64,000 nt of DNA from Patella vulgata (taxonomy: Eukaryota > Mollusca > Gastropoda > Patellidae): NCBI RefSeq assembly GCF_932274485.2, contig NC_065887.2, positions 15,596,001 through 15,660,000 on the forward strand. The letters run 5' to 3'. The notes beneath the pieces were generated by a model. It did no database searches, had not been told where the DNA came from, and saw nothing but the letters and a program-made list of their open reading frames with translations. Both the position numbers and the translations under genes were made by a program. This document shows positions 44,401 to 51,714 of this stretch, piece by piece (positions within the stretch are counted from its first letter, which is position 1; the number at the start of each line of letters is the position of its first letter).

Positions 44401-47028
44401 AACCAGGACTTAATTGAAGATAATCCTTTAGTGATTGAGCATTGGTACTAACTCTAAACATGTGTTCTGCAATCATTCTGTCTAGTGATCTTTTTATTTC
44501 ACCAATGTATCATTTATCATTGCAACAATCAACTTCTAGTACTACCAACCAATGTTTCATTTGTCTGCAATATCTTCCTTGGTGGAACCAGAGAGAGAGA
44601 AATGGGTTTAAACGTCCACTCGACTCAAACTAGGTCATTTCAGGACTAACATATGGTTCAATTTTATTTTGATAATGCACTTGCACATAGGGTCTTTAGC
44701 AATGGGGGGGGGGGGGACCGGGAGACCCGAAGAAAACACATGAGGTTGAACAGGCAACCCTACTCCTTGTCACGTACAACCAGGGAATCGAAACCATGTC
44801 CCACAAACAAATGAATAGTACAAACTGTCATTTGTGTTTGAAAAGGTTAAGAAAACACTTGTATGTATGTATAACAACCAGTTCTTCCATATAATTGTTT
44901 GTTGTGTTTTTAAATGCAGATGGTTTTAGATTATTGTGATACTTTTTCAGTGAACCATCAACAAGTGGTATAGCTACAGGATCAAGTCCACAGAAAATCA
45001 ACTCGAGTCAACCAACTGCTGCTACAAGACCTAGATCCAATAGTCTAGGTTCGGCTTCTAAACCAAATGATTTGACTCCCATGGAGAAACTTGATATAGA
45101 ATTACAAAGAGTCATTGAAATATCTTCTACGATACCCAAAGGTACAGTTAGCAGTCTGTCATGTTAAACACTTCTTTGAAATTTAAGGCCAGTGGTTTCA
45201 TGGTTTTGTTAGCACTCAACATATTTTTTTAAAAAACACCCATTGGCAGTGGCTTAGTTTCTTTTGGGAGTTATGGGTTTTAGCATCACCTGTTAGGTAA
45301 GAGGTGAACACATGGCCTTCGAGACTAAGCAGAAATGTAATTTCAGTGCTCCCAACATTACAAAACATCACATTTGTATGTTTCTACATCTTTATTCGGA
45401 CGGTACGAAAAACCATGGTCCAGTGTACACATTGGGAAGCACATAAAAAAAAACAATAAAGAGTAGCAGTATTCTGATCGAAACCTATCTCTACAAATGA
45501 TTTTCAATTTAATAATGTCAGTCTGTCCCAATCAGCTAGATATACAAGGTAACTATTGTACTCGACAGGAAGTAAAGAACGTAGCCTTTTGAATATAGGT
45601 AGGCTAATATTTTTAGCTAATATTGTGGATCTGTGTTTGAATAAGCGAGACCAGAGTAGGGAGAGAGAAATGGGGTTTAACATCCACTCAACACAAACTA
45701 GATAATTTCGGGACTAATATATGGTTCAATTTATATTTCAATAATTTGCTTGTGCATAGGGGTCTTTAGCAGTGGGAGGAAACTTGAGGACCTGGAGAAA
45801 ACCGATGAGGTTGGACAGGCGACATTACTCCTTGTCACATACAACCGGGGAATCGAAACCACGCCAGTTGACTCAATGACAGACCTTATGATGCAACGTG
45901 CACGTGCTAACCATTCAGCCATCCAACCCCCCTGACCAGAGTAGGCCCTATACAATCAAGGAGTTCACCTCGGGCATGTGACTGCTCATCATTATCATTA
46001 AACTTGTTGTTTCAGGTGTAGAATCTGAGTCTATAAATAAACCTGAAGGTCATATAGCCAGCCATCATAGAAGGTGTAGCAGTAGTCGTTTTGATGAAAA
46101 TATGTCAACAATAGTTCAACGAGTGCCAAATAAAAGTGTGGAGGATTTATATTCTAACGATACTACAACAAACAGTGTTCATCTGCCATCATGTACGTGT
46201 GAAAAATGTCTCGAACAGTTGGGAGCTTGTGCAAGGGTCGAGGGTGAGGAGACGCGAAATTCGTGGGCCGGATCATCAAATACTTTTGGTATTATTAAAG
46301 ATTTATCGGTGTCCAATATCCATTCAGATGAAGGCGACAAAATGGTGCATTTCACATCAAAAGATTTTGCTGCCATCTTTAATAAAGATACCCATCTCTT
46401 TCCCCAAACATGTAAAAGTAATCCCTCTTTGAGTGAAATGTCTCCACCAGAAAGTAGTGCCTTTTTACTTCCCTCAACTTTAAGCGGGAAACCACGCGAA
46501 GCCTGGGTCCAGGAATCCCCATCTGAAACAACCAATAATGCTGAGATTAGTTCTGAAGAAAGCAGCCAGACAGAAGAATCCCATGTGGACAAGGCTTGTA
46601 AGGCAGCCATTTTGAGCTTGTCCAAACATCCTGAATTTGGCCTTGTTCTTGAACCAATGGCTTTTTCGTCACCGATTGATAAAACTAACGGAAACACTTC
46701 AGACAAACAAGAAGACTACAGTGAAACGAGTGTGGCGTCAGATATAGGAAATGACAACCAATCTTTTACTAACTCAACAGCTCATAGTGATTCGGGACAT
46801 GTATCCTTGTTAGAAATGGCCGAAAATCTTGTTCAGATGACAGAAGAAATGAACATACAAATTCAGGAAATGAACGAACAGTTCAGCTCCACAAGCGATG
46901 AGCAGCAAGTAACTGCTGATGATAACAATAGTGCTAATGACACTGGAATAGAAATTGTTGAAAACAAAACTTCTCGTGAAACTACAGAATCAGAGGATGA
47001 AGAAGAACCACAATCATTTTTTATTTGA
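26251..47028 (+). CDS. ANKIB1: ANKIB1 orthologue: ankyrin repeat and RBR-type E3 ubiquitin ligase (22 coding exons)
   Basis: The joined exons (188, 208, 57, 126, 54, 118, 176, 95, 145, 170, 89, 131, 135, 87, 70, 143, 213, 172, 129, 121, 191 and 1013 nt) give one open frame of 1276 residues; human ANKIB1 has about 1090. Order: an N-terminal [11 protein letters not shown] (glycine-2 myristoylation-like), ankyrin repeats (about 45-195), RING1 from Cys310, IBR (about 390-470), RING2 (about 499-560) with the presumed catalytic Cys512 in NEGCNHM, a helical Ariadne-like region (570-735), a small Cys-rich module (793-820), a UIM-like helix ([11 protein letters not shown], 849-859) and an acidic Ser-rich tail. 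RBR ligases pass ubiquitin through the RING2 cysteine to a substrate; substrates of ANKIB1 are not evident here. The match to the human protein is clear across most exons, and all splice phases agree. Confidence 0.95.
26439..28528 (+). other. ANKIB1: ANKIB1 intron 1
   Basis: 2.1 kb. It holds a short minus-strand SINE C fragment at about 26474-26535 and a roughly 60-bp doubled segment near 27475-27610 (AAACTGGAGGGGG region). Otherwise it is plain AT-rich DNA. Confidence 0.6.
28529..28736 (+). CDS. ANKIB1: ANKIB1 coding exon 2
   Basis: It reads [23 protein letters not shown]...INAVDE after a TTTCAG acceptor and ends in phase 0 before GTAATG. It corresponds to human GRDGNPNKRNVHNETSMH...AAIDAVDN. 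Confidence 0.95.
28762..28928 (-). mobile_element. SINE family B, partial, in ANKIB1 intron 2
   Basis: Reverse-oriented; GGTTGTGCAGGCAACCCTAC and GACTCAGTGACAGATCTTAT identify it. Confidence 0.7.
29214..29270 (+). CDS. ANKIB1: ANKIB1 coding exon 3
   Basis: Nineteen codons, [19 protein letters not shown], an ankyrin helix pair matching human [18 protein letters not shown]. Phase 0 at both ends. Confidence 0.95.
29410..29681 (-). mobile_element. SINE family B, in ANKIB1 intron 3
   Basis: A nearly full reverse copy from AGAGAAATGAGGTTTAACGT to GCCATCCAACCCCC. Confidence 0.8.
29895..30020 (+). CDS. ANKIB1: ANKIB1 coding exon 4
   Basis: [20 protein letters not shown]...ESKMVFS, last ankyrin repeat; human has LLVKHGGDLFAENENKDTPC. 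Phase 0. Confidence 0.95.
30540..30860 (+). repeat. Interspersed repeat D, in ANKIB1 intron 4
   Basis: It shares GTCTGTCTACAGTTAGCTC, TTAGTCGAAGTATAG and the AGAAATGCATTACAAAA region with an inverted copy at about 33790-34050, and its core with 54090-54260 and 59000-59110. Confidence 0.65.
31006..31059 (+). CDS. ANKIB1: ANKIB1 coding exon 5
   Basis: Eighteen codons, [18 protein letters not shown], acidic linker that aligns with human RDPEAEEIEAEYAALDKRE. Acceptor TTTTTTTAG, donor GTAATG. Confidence 0.88.
31487..31650 (+). repeat. Minisatellite abutting the exon 6 acceptor
   Basis: About four copies of a unit of roughly 40 bp (GTGTATAATTGACAAGTATA...GAGTATTTATATGTT). The last runs directly into the splice acceptor TTTTGTAG. 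Confidence 0.8.
31655..31772 (+). CDS. ANKIB1: ANKIB1 coding exon 6
   Basis: [20 protein letters not shown]...TAEALLRNH, matching human PYEGLRPQDLRRLKDMLIVE...TAEALLRAH. Ends in phase 1. Confidence 0.95.
32000..32129 (+). mobile_element. SINE family C fragment, in ANKIB1 intron 6
   Basis: The 3' part only: TTAGCCCAGATGGAGCAG and GGACGTTAAACCCCATTTCA. Confidence 0.7.
32196..32371 (+). CDS. ANKIB1: ANKIB1 coding exon 7
   Basis: [20 protein letters not shown]...TNPDPI; human DWDREKLLEAWMSNPENCC. UBA-like helix then a Ser/Pro linker. Phase 1 to 0. Confidence 0.93.
32587..32866 (+). mobile_element. SINE family B, near full length, in ANKIB1 intron 7
   Basis: A box region GGATGGCCGAATGGTTAGCA, B box GGTTTCGATTCCCCGG, body TCGTGGGTTTTCTCCGGGTC and CT-rich tail. 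It is not a tRNA gene because the fold and 3' end are lost. Confidence 0.85.
33317..33411 (+). CDS. ANKIB1: ANKIB1 coding exon 8 (RING1)
   Basis: CDICTC...[15 protein letters not shown] gives the first zinc ligands of RING1 (human LCDICMC...CGHDFCRGCWES). Phase 0 to 2. Confidence 0.95.
33474..33760 (+). mobile_element. SINE family B, in ANKIB1 intron 8
   Basis: A near full copy with an intact B box (GGTTTCGAATCCCCGG) and a CT tail. Confidence 0.85.
33790..34050 (-). repeat. Interspersed repeat D, inverted copy, in ANKIB1 intron 8
   Basis: Reverse complement of much of 30540-30860 (TTTGTAATGCATTTCTACTC, GTTGGTCAACTAGCTTAGTG). Confidence 0.65.
34118..34266 (-). mobile_element. SINE family C head, in ANKIB1 intron 8
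   Basis: Reverse copy of the tRNA-like head, ending GTGCCACCGTGGCTCCC. Confidence 0.7.
34272..34468 (+). repeat. Direct duplication upstream of exon 9
   Basis: About 90 bp with ACAAATATTTGCATGG, GCTGGTTTCCTGGGATTTTA and TTACATTAATTAGATCTTAT occur twice, back to back, ending at the exon 9 acceptor. Confidence 0.8.
34470..34614 (+). CDS. ANKIB1: ANKIB1 coding exon 9
   Basis: [20 protein letters not shown]...KYLQFDIQ, end of RING1 and start of IBR; human [20 protein letters not shown]. Phase 2 to 0. Confidence 0.95.
34615..35217 (+). other. ANKIB1: ANKIB1 intron 9
   Basis: No repeat or coding potential recognised. Confidence 0.5.
35218..35387 (+). CDS. ANKIB1: ANKIB1 coding exon 10 (IBR)
   Basis: [22 protein letters not shown]...[11 protein letters not shown] carries IBR zinc ligands; human AFVENNPAIKWCPTPGCDRAV. 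Ends in phase 2. Confidence 0.95.
35810..35898 (+). CDS. ANKIB1: ANKIB1 coding exon 11 (IBR end)
   Basis: [20 protein letters not shown]...KPEQ; human ECLGEAHEPCDCQTWKNWL. Ends in phase 1. Confidence 0.95.
36301..36431 (+). CDS. ANKIB1: ANKIB1 coding exon 12 (RING2, catalytic Cys)
   Basis: [20 protein letters not shown] then [11 protein letters not shown]; Cys512 is the expected ubiquitin thioester site of the RBR mechanism. It ends AAAG before GTAAAT, in phase 0. Confidence 0.96.
36428..36665 (+). repeat. Tandem repeat of the exon 12 donor region
   Basis: Units of about 45-47 bp (AAAGGTAAATAGTTTGTAC, CTCATTACTGTAGATGGTCT, TTATT) start at the true exon 12 end. AAAG/GT copies lie at 36431/32, 36478/79, 36554/55, 36598/99 and 36643/44, the third after a partial extra unit. 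Confidence 0.85.
36750..36906 (+). repeat. 33-bp tandem repeat of the exon 13 acceptor and exon start
   Basis: Five copies of a 33-bp unit (TGTAAACATGATGTTTTG, TTATCTATTTTGCAG) begin at 36760, 36793, 36826, 36859 and 36892. The last is the real exon 13 start. Four of the five have an AG directly before the exon-like part. Confidence 0.9.
36892..37026 (+). CDS. ANKIB1: ANKIB1 coding exon 13 (RING2 end)
   Basis: [20 protein letters not shown] then [17 protein letters not shown]; human [20 protein letters not shown]. Phase 0 at both ends. Confidence 0.94.
37462..37735 (+). mobile_element. SINE family C, degraded, in ANKIB1 intron 13
   Basis: Contains GTGATGGTTCAGTCAGTAAT, GGTCCTGGCAAGGAATAAC and AGCACACTGCATGGAGTAAG. 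Confidence 0.7.
37768..37854 (+). CDS. ANKIB1: ANKIB1 coding exon 14
   Basis: [20 protein letters not shown] then FKNHENSFK; human [20 protein letters not shown]. Phase 0. Confidence 0.95.
37855..38314 (+). other. ANKIB1: ANKIB1 intron 14
   Basis: No repeat recognised; an 82-codon open frame inside has no recognisable content. Confidence 0.5.
38315..38384 (+). CDS. ANKIB1: ANKIB1 coding exon 15
   Basis: [20 protein letters not shown], aligned with human LEQRLLKTAKEKMEQLSRAL. Ends in phase 1. Confidence 0.93.
38617..38759 (+). CDS. ANKIB1: ANKIB1 coding exon 16
   Basis: [20 protein letters not shown] and [20 protein letters not shown]; human FIEDAVHVLLKTRRILKCSY. Phase 1 to 0. The acceptor has two CTACAG copies six bases apart; the first fits the frame. 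Confidence 0.94.
38778..39205. mobile_element. MITE family E, just after exon 16
   Basis: Inverted ends TTTAAAGATACATTATGTAA and TTACATAATATATCTTTAA. It begins only 18 bp after the exon 16 donor. Confidence 0.75.
39388..39660 (-). mobile_element. SINE family C, degraded, in ANKIB1 intron 16
   Basis: Reverse copy from AAATGAAATGGGG to GGGAAACCACACTGGAAAAT. Confidence 0.65.
39717..39929 (+). CDS. ANKIB1: ANKIB1 coding exon 17
   Basis: [20 protein letters not shown] then [20 protein letters not shown]; human [20 protein letters not shown]. A basic RKKRRRK run near the end could be a nuclear signal. Phase 0. Confidence 0.95.
39990..40790 (+). repeat. Long minisatellite filling ANKIB1 intron 17
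   Basis: About 17-19 copies of a unit near 43 bp (AAATAGCTGCGATTGGTTTA, GAGTTTCAATGATTTATTTT), most regular at 40320-40590. It contains many T runs. Confidence 0.9.
40867..41038 (+). CDS. ANKIB1: ANKIB1 coding exon 18
   Basis: [20 protein letters not shown], then [11 protein letters not shown] and an acidic Ser-Asp run. The end at 41038 is chosen because a phase-1 donor (TATG before GTACAC) is needed to join exon 19. The frame stays open to 41118, so the donor is the least certain of the gene. Confidence 0.75.
41208..41442 (+). mobile_element. SINE family B, degraded and interrupted, in ANKIB1 intron 18
   Basis: GTCATTGAGTCAGAGGAC and GGTTTCGATCCCAAG at the left; GACAAGGAGTGAGTCGCC and TTTGTGGGTTTTCTCTGGGT at the right, with about 90 unrelated bases between. 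Confidence 0.6.
41912..42281 (+). mobile_element. MITE family A, best copy, 9-bp target duplication
   Basis: 370 bp with inverted ends (CAATCTGATTAAAATACAG and CTGTGTTTTAACCAGATTG). ACTGTTTGT stands directly before and directly after. A 9-bp duplication is typical of Mutator-like elements; the class is inferred from this one copy. It contains CTATGACGTCAGAC, a full CRE palindrome. Confidence 0.85.
42372..42500 (+). CDS. ANKIB1: ANKIB1 coding exon 19 (Cys-rich module)
   Basis: [20 protein letters not shown] then HDYCSPSCQ places four cysteines as a possible small zinc site (Cx4C, Cx3C). I know no counterpart in human ANKIB1. Phase 1 to 1. Confidence 0.88.
42908..43159 (-). mobile_element. SINE family B, minus copy of an inverted pair
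   Basis: Reverse copy from GGAAATGGGGTTTAACGTCC to CATCCAACCCCCC, about 100 bp from a plus copy. Confidence 0.8.
43173..43256 (+). repeat. Short tandem repeat between two SINEs
   Basis: Several copies of TAGTATTGTGTATTTCA in a row. Confidence 0.75.
43259..43539 (+). mobile_element. SINE family B, best copy
   Basis: 281 bp: TGGCCGAATGGTTAGCACG (A box region), GGTTTCGAATCCCCGG (B box), CTCGTGGGTTTTCTCCGGGT, CTACGCGCAAGCGAATTATT, TAGTCCCGAAATGACCTAG, GTCGAGTGGACGTTAAACCC and a TCTC tail. A tRNA-derived SINE with a conserved central part and a simple-repeat tail. Confidence 0.9.
43601..43721 (+). CDS. ANKIB1: ANKIB1 coding exon 20 (UIM-like)
   Basis: [20 protein letters not shown], then [31 protein letters not shown] fits a ubiquitin-interacting motif, as human ANKIB1 has in LLAIQLSLQES. 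Ends in phase 2. Confidence 0.92.
43699..44203 (+). repeat. Minisatellite derived from the exon 20 end and donor
   Basis: Ten copies of GTACCTACAGAGGGTGATGACAG-like sequence, the first being the true exon end. Nine are followed by GT; the last reads GACAGACAGC. Spacers of 20-38 bp read TTATACAATATAGTTATATA. Confidence 0.9.
44597..44798 (-). mobile_element. SINE family B, partial, in ANKIB1 intron 20
   Basis: Reverse copy from GAGAAATGGGTTTAAACGTC to CCAGGGAATCGAAACCATG. Confidence 0.75.
44951..45141 (+). CDS. ANKIB1: ANKIB1 coding exon 21
   Basis: [20 protein letters not shown], then [20 protein letters not shown]. Ser-rich and disordered, with a second UIM-like helix (LQRVIEISS). Phase 2 to 1. 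Confidence 0.9.
45660..45934 (-). mobile_element. SINE family B, in ANKIB1 intron 21
   Basis: Near full reverse copy. A short family C piece (AAACCATGGTCCAGTGTACA) lies upstream at about 45400-45450. Confidence 0.8.
46016..47028 (+). CDS. ANKIB1: ANKIB1 coding exon 22 (last)
   Basis: 337 codons and the stop, from [12 protein letters not shown] to EEEPQSFFI. It is an acidic, Ser/Thr-rich, probably disordered tail that also carries [13 protein letters not shown]. An open frame on the opposite strand here is a shadow. Confidence 0.93.
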
Positions 47029-47631
47029 TGATTAAATCTATTTATAGTTCAATGTTTTCATTTTGTGTCCATCATCATTGATCATCGTAATGCTAATTAG
47101 CTTCACAATTTTACTCATCACTTAATTCTCATATGACAATTCTGCCTCATTGTCTCCTGCCTTTCGAAGAAAGCAAGGATCTGTTAAAATGGGTTTCGGC
47201 TGTCTGTCACATGAATAGAATGTTGATGTTGGTGTTAATTAAGTAAATGCCTTGATGCAGTTCGATGATGAGCATTTACTGATTAGGCTAAACAGAGATA
47301 AAAAATATGTCTGGTTGATGCTTTGGGTTACGATAGCTTTATTTCTAATTAAGTAATAGTGGTGAAACTTGGTGTATAGTTTTGTTACATCAAAGCTTGA
47401 CTAAGTTCAGTCGTGAACATTTTCTGCTAACGCTATATTTAAGTTGGATTGCTTGAAGCTTTACAGAAAGATAAACATACAATTAATGAGTGTCATCTAT
47501 TTATTTTGTGATTGAGGCGGGGAACATCAGCCTCACCATTGGCTTGTTTGATCTTCTTTCTTAAAAACATTATTGTCCATCTACTAATTTTGCCAGTCAG
47601 TGTCTCGTTGGCTTTCGCTGAGAAATCTACC
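47029..47631 (+). other. ANKIB1: Likely ANKIB1 3' UTR and following DNA
   Basis: No coding sequence. No clear AATAAA close to the stop; the first ones lie at about 47787 and 47925, inside or after a MITE, so the 3' end is not placed. Confidence 0.4.
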
Positions 47632-48150
47632 ACTTTTAAAGTAGCTAAGTCTCTAACTCAATATCATCCAAAATCTTCGACATTGAAAACACGATTTATT
47701 TGTCACTTTAAATCAAAATTGATGTTTTGATCTTACCGGGAAAAGATAACCTTCTGATATCCAATATTTAAGACAAAATAAACATTTTAGAATTAGTACA
47801 CGAATCGTGTACCATAATGCGTTTCAGCGCTATTTGTAATAAGGGACTCAAAAACGAGGCTAGGCATATTCCACAAGTCATTTCAAACGGTGATGCTATA
47901 TTCTTATCTGGAGAGCATGCCCAATAAATACTATCGGCGTAGACTGGAAAAACCAGATGCTAGAGATTAAAATTCGATTGAGAATACTGGCGTATTTCGC
48001 CAAACCTAACTGATTAGAAATTACAGTAAAAACAGAAACGATTGAATGTAAATCAATTTATATACATTCATATTACATTATTGTATGTGTTGCGACCCAT
48101 TTGTGTCAATTTCTAGGTCCCAAATATTAGCGACTTAGCTCCTTTAAATT
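47632..48150. mobile_element. MITE family F
   Basis: Ends TTTTAAAGTAGCTAAGTCTC and GCGACTTAGCTCCTTTAAA are inverted. The interior matches 21328-21705 in the opposite orientation (GATATCCAATATTTAAGAC, ATGCTAGAGATTAAAATTCG). Confidence 0.65.
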
Positions 48151-48883
48151 GCATGTCAGAGAACATAATTAACATAATTAAAATTCAATTACTTGAACCC
48201 AGTCAGATAGTTGACTAAAAAATGATAAATTGTGTTGATTTACCAGATGTTATTACATCACAATATATTTTTAATAGTAGATCATAAAATGATCCATCAT
48301 TGTGTTCAACTGTGTAATATGAATATTCATTTATTACTCAGATTGTAATCTTTTGATGAAAAGATGAAATCCAAATGAACTTTATATCAGATTTGTATAC
48401 GCCCACATTTCATAGAGGTATACATGTATTGTTGTCATTGTCTGTAATTTGTTATGAACAATCTACTGGTCCGAGTTCTTGACAGATTTTTTTAGAGTTA
48501 TCTTCCCATTTATGATCAGACTTATAGGAAAGCTTGTGAACTCAATACAGGACAAAGTCAATATAGGACAAAGTTCTTGATGAACCTGTGGCTCTGTGTA
48601 TTAGAGAATTAGCAGACCAAATTATTTTTAAAATTTTCATATAGTAAGTTTTAAACAAGTTAAAAAGATTTCTCTTTTCATTTATTTGTGGGTTTTTTTT
48701 TTTGAACTTGTGAATGTGATGTAGGGCAAAGTTCTTGGTAGAATTTTCTCAGTCTTGGACGGTAAAGGGTTGGGTGGGTGTGTTTTGGAGGGGGAGGGGG
48801 ACGGGGAATTGTCCACTGCTAACTAGCTATTTCTACTAGTGGGCGTATTAGTGGACCTATTTGTGTTATTATTGAAACAGGTT
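48151..48883. other. Intergenic, nothing recognised
   Basis: AT-rich with short G and T runs. No open frame of note. Confidence 0.4.
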
Positions 48884-49254
48884 TGTTAAAGAGACATTAT
48901 GTGAGATTTAAAACTGGATGTTCTCACTATAATAGTTCAAAAATAGATAATGAAAAATGATTATATTGAAAATTTCAGTCAAATTATTTAATTCTGAAAG
49001 AAGTTATAAACGGCTACCTTTATTGGATCTCTGGCAGTGGATGCAATTAGAATGTATTACAATTGTATTACTTTTTAATACGAGTGAGATTTTTCATATA
49101 TAACAATATAAAGCTGTGTATAACTCTATTGACAAGCCTTTTATCGCCAGTCTATGATGGGCTTATCATGTGAATAAATGGCTATAATAATTTATTGCCA
49201 TAAAAACAGCATGCAATGGACAAATTTAGCTCTACCATAATGCCTCTTTAAATA
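48884..49254. mobile_element. MITE family E
   Basis: Ends TTAAAGAGACATTATGTGAG and CTACCATAATGCCTCTTTAA are inverted. The family words CTATAATAGTTCAAAAATAG and ATGGACAAATTTAGCTC are present. Confidence 0.75.
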
Positions 49255-49939
49255 AATGATTTAGTTTAATTTGTAAACCATTCATTTCAGTACACCAAGA
49301 AACCATCTTGATTTAACCAACTTATCATTACTCTGTATGTTTCTTGAGTGCCTTGGTGATCTGGCATTAACAACATAAAACATGATTGGTTAAAAACAAT
49401 TGTTGGGAACCAATTAAAGGAGATACTTAGTTCTAATTTTTCAGTGCTAATTGTTCAGTGCTACATCACTTAAAACTCTCATTATGCAGCATTCAATTTT
49501 GCCTTGTGAAATGAACATTATCTATGGCTAAGGGAGGTCACAAATGTTTTGGGAATAGAAGATGTATGCCATGACTAAAATATGAATGTTTTAACAATAT
49601 CATTCTTTACATATTTTCAAAAGACGTACATACTTGCAAAATGCAGAGCTATTTATATCACTTATCTTAAAACTACCAAATCAATGATTTTTGACATTGT
49701 GGCCTCGAATGTAAATTTAAACACAATTTTTCCTAAAGGTGAAGGTTGTTAGCTTTGGAACAGATTATTTATTTTTTTTTTTTAAAAAGATGCTTTTCAC
49801 AAGTCGTAATAACTGGTAAATTCAAACTCAGAAATGCAACAGAATTCAGCAGCATAATGAGTAAAAGAAAAAAGAACTTTAAACATCTGAATACCATGTC
49901 AGGTCATATATAATAATTGAGATCATAAACAATGCAATC
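49255..49939. other. Intergenic, nothing recognised
   Basis: AT-rich, no gene or known repeat. Confidence 0.4.
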
Positions 49940-49941
49940 AG

Positions 49942-50096
49942 GGGCCTTATTCACAATATTTTAAACTGAAATATTTTAAGAATGATGGCTTTTCATTTAT
50001 TTAAATGCTAAAATTTGTATTAGAACTTTAATTCTTTGCCAATCAAAATGCTGAATGATAAAATAGTTTATTTTAAGATTTTGAGAATGAGGCACC
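49942..50096. mobile_element. Small palindromic MITE
   Basis: About 155 bp with near-inverted ends GGGGCCTTATTCACAATATT and ATTTTGAGAATGAGGCACC. No coding content. Confidence 0.55.
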
Positions 50097-50242
50097 AGTC
50101 ATATTTCATCTGAATGTTTATGTTTCAGTAAATATTCAGTTTTTTCTACAATTTTATAGCACACACATATACATATATATATTATAATCTTATATCTTTT
50201 AATTTATTTTTGTATTATAATCAAGAAATGATGATAGTTCAT

Positions 50243-50635
50243 CAATCTGATTAAAATATAGATCCTATTTCATTTTATTTTTTATAGTTCAAAATTTCAT
50301 TTTACTTATTTTCACTGCAGCAGAGTCTGGATTCTGTGTGATGTGAGTGATTAGCCAATCAGATGATCTGTTTAGTCGAATTCTTATCATATGGCGAAAG
50401 GAACTGTGGGTACACATTTAAATCAATAAAAAACAAAACGAAGCAAAACAGGTATTTCCAAATAGCCACATAGAACACCAACCCTGATATGTTAATTGGA
50501 TGACTGATGTCAAACTTCGCTGTAATAACCCCTGGCATAACCTCCCACTACAACCGGCCAGATCTTAATATAGTGGAGGTCATCGAAAGTATCCAAAAAT
50601 GAAGTGAAATATAGATCTGAATTTTAATTAGATTG
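50243..50635 (-). mobile_element. MITE family A, copy 6
   Basis: Bounded by CAATCTGATTAAAATATAG and GAATTTTAATTAGATTG, diverged inside. Confidence 0.75.
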
Positions 50636-51109
50636 ATAATTTATGTTAGTTTATAGATAAATAATTTATTTCTAAAAAAATGTTTATTTTCATTGTATAC
50701 AAAACTCAAGTAGATGTTTATGTATTGTAATTATTTTATTTAAAATTCGCCTTATTTTAAAAGAAAACATTAAGAAATTCTTTTTACGGTTTAGTAGATT
50801 CAGCAGTCGCTCAAACGAATTGTCATGACTGATGACCTCTTAATAGGAGTGACCTCTTAATAATATTTCAAAGTGCTGATATCAAGTAACATTTTACACA
50901 TCGATGCATCAGTAAAATTGGCTGTTCCCGAAACTAGGTAATAGAACAAATGTTCTTTAACTCAGATCTCTAATATAAATTCTGTAGTCATATTGTTAGG
51001 CTTCCACCTTTTAGGCTCTTCCTCAAGCGGTATGAAGGTAGACCAAGACTTCATACAAGAATAATATCCAGTACAGCATGTAAGCAATGACGTTTCTACT
51101 CCGGAAATT

Positions 51110-51155
<46 letters not shown>

Positions 51156-51270
51156 TATTATTGTCTCCTTTAATTTATATTGGTGACCAATAGTATTGGG
51201 CTTTAGCAATGGAAGAATGCTCATTTGTATACATGTACTGGAGGTTTTTTTTTTTTAGTTTGATTAAATG
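50636..51270. other. Intergenic; (CT)n microsatellite at about 51112-51150
   Basis: A pure CT run of about 40 bp. Nothing else recognised. Confidence 0.6.
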
Positions 51271-51714
51271 TTTTAAAGATGTATTATGTAAAACTTAATA
51301 AAGAGAATACTGTTCTTCCTATGAATATGTTAAAAAGATAAAAGTGCTGTCCGTTCTTACTATAATAGTTTAAAAATAGTTAATAAGAAATGAATATATT
51401 GAAAATTTCAGTTAAGCTACTTTATTCTAAACGAAGTTATGAATGTTTGAAGTTTTGACAAGATAGTCTTGATTGTCAGTTACCATTGCACTGCAGCAGT
51501 AATAAACAACGCTGTGATTATCCATTTTATCATTAATTGTTTGTTAATTGGCGAAGGTGTTCTAAACCATGCAATATCTAAACCATCCGATGCCCTAGTG
51601 AGTGATTATAGGCTCCCATGTGAATAAATGTCTAAATAATAATTTATATGACATTTAAAGCCATAAAAAGGACCTACAATAGACAGATTTAGTTCTTACA
51701 TAATGCATCTTTAA
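51271..51714. mobile_element. MITE family E
   Basis: Ends TTTTAAAGATGTATTATGTA and TTACATAATGCATCTTTAAA are clear inverted repeats; 444 bp. Confidence 0.8.

Noticed and set aside
46179-46706. 175-codon open frame on the minus strand
   Set aside because: It is the antisense shadow of the last ANKIB1 exon, whose phase and position fit the spliced frame.
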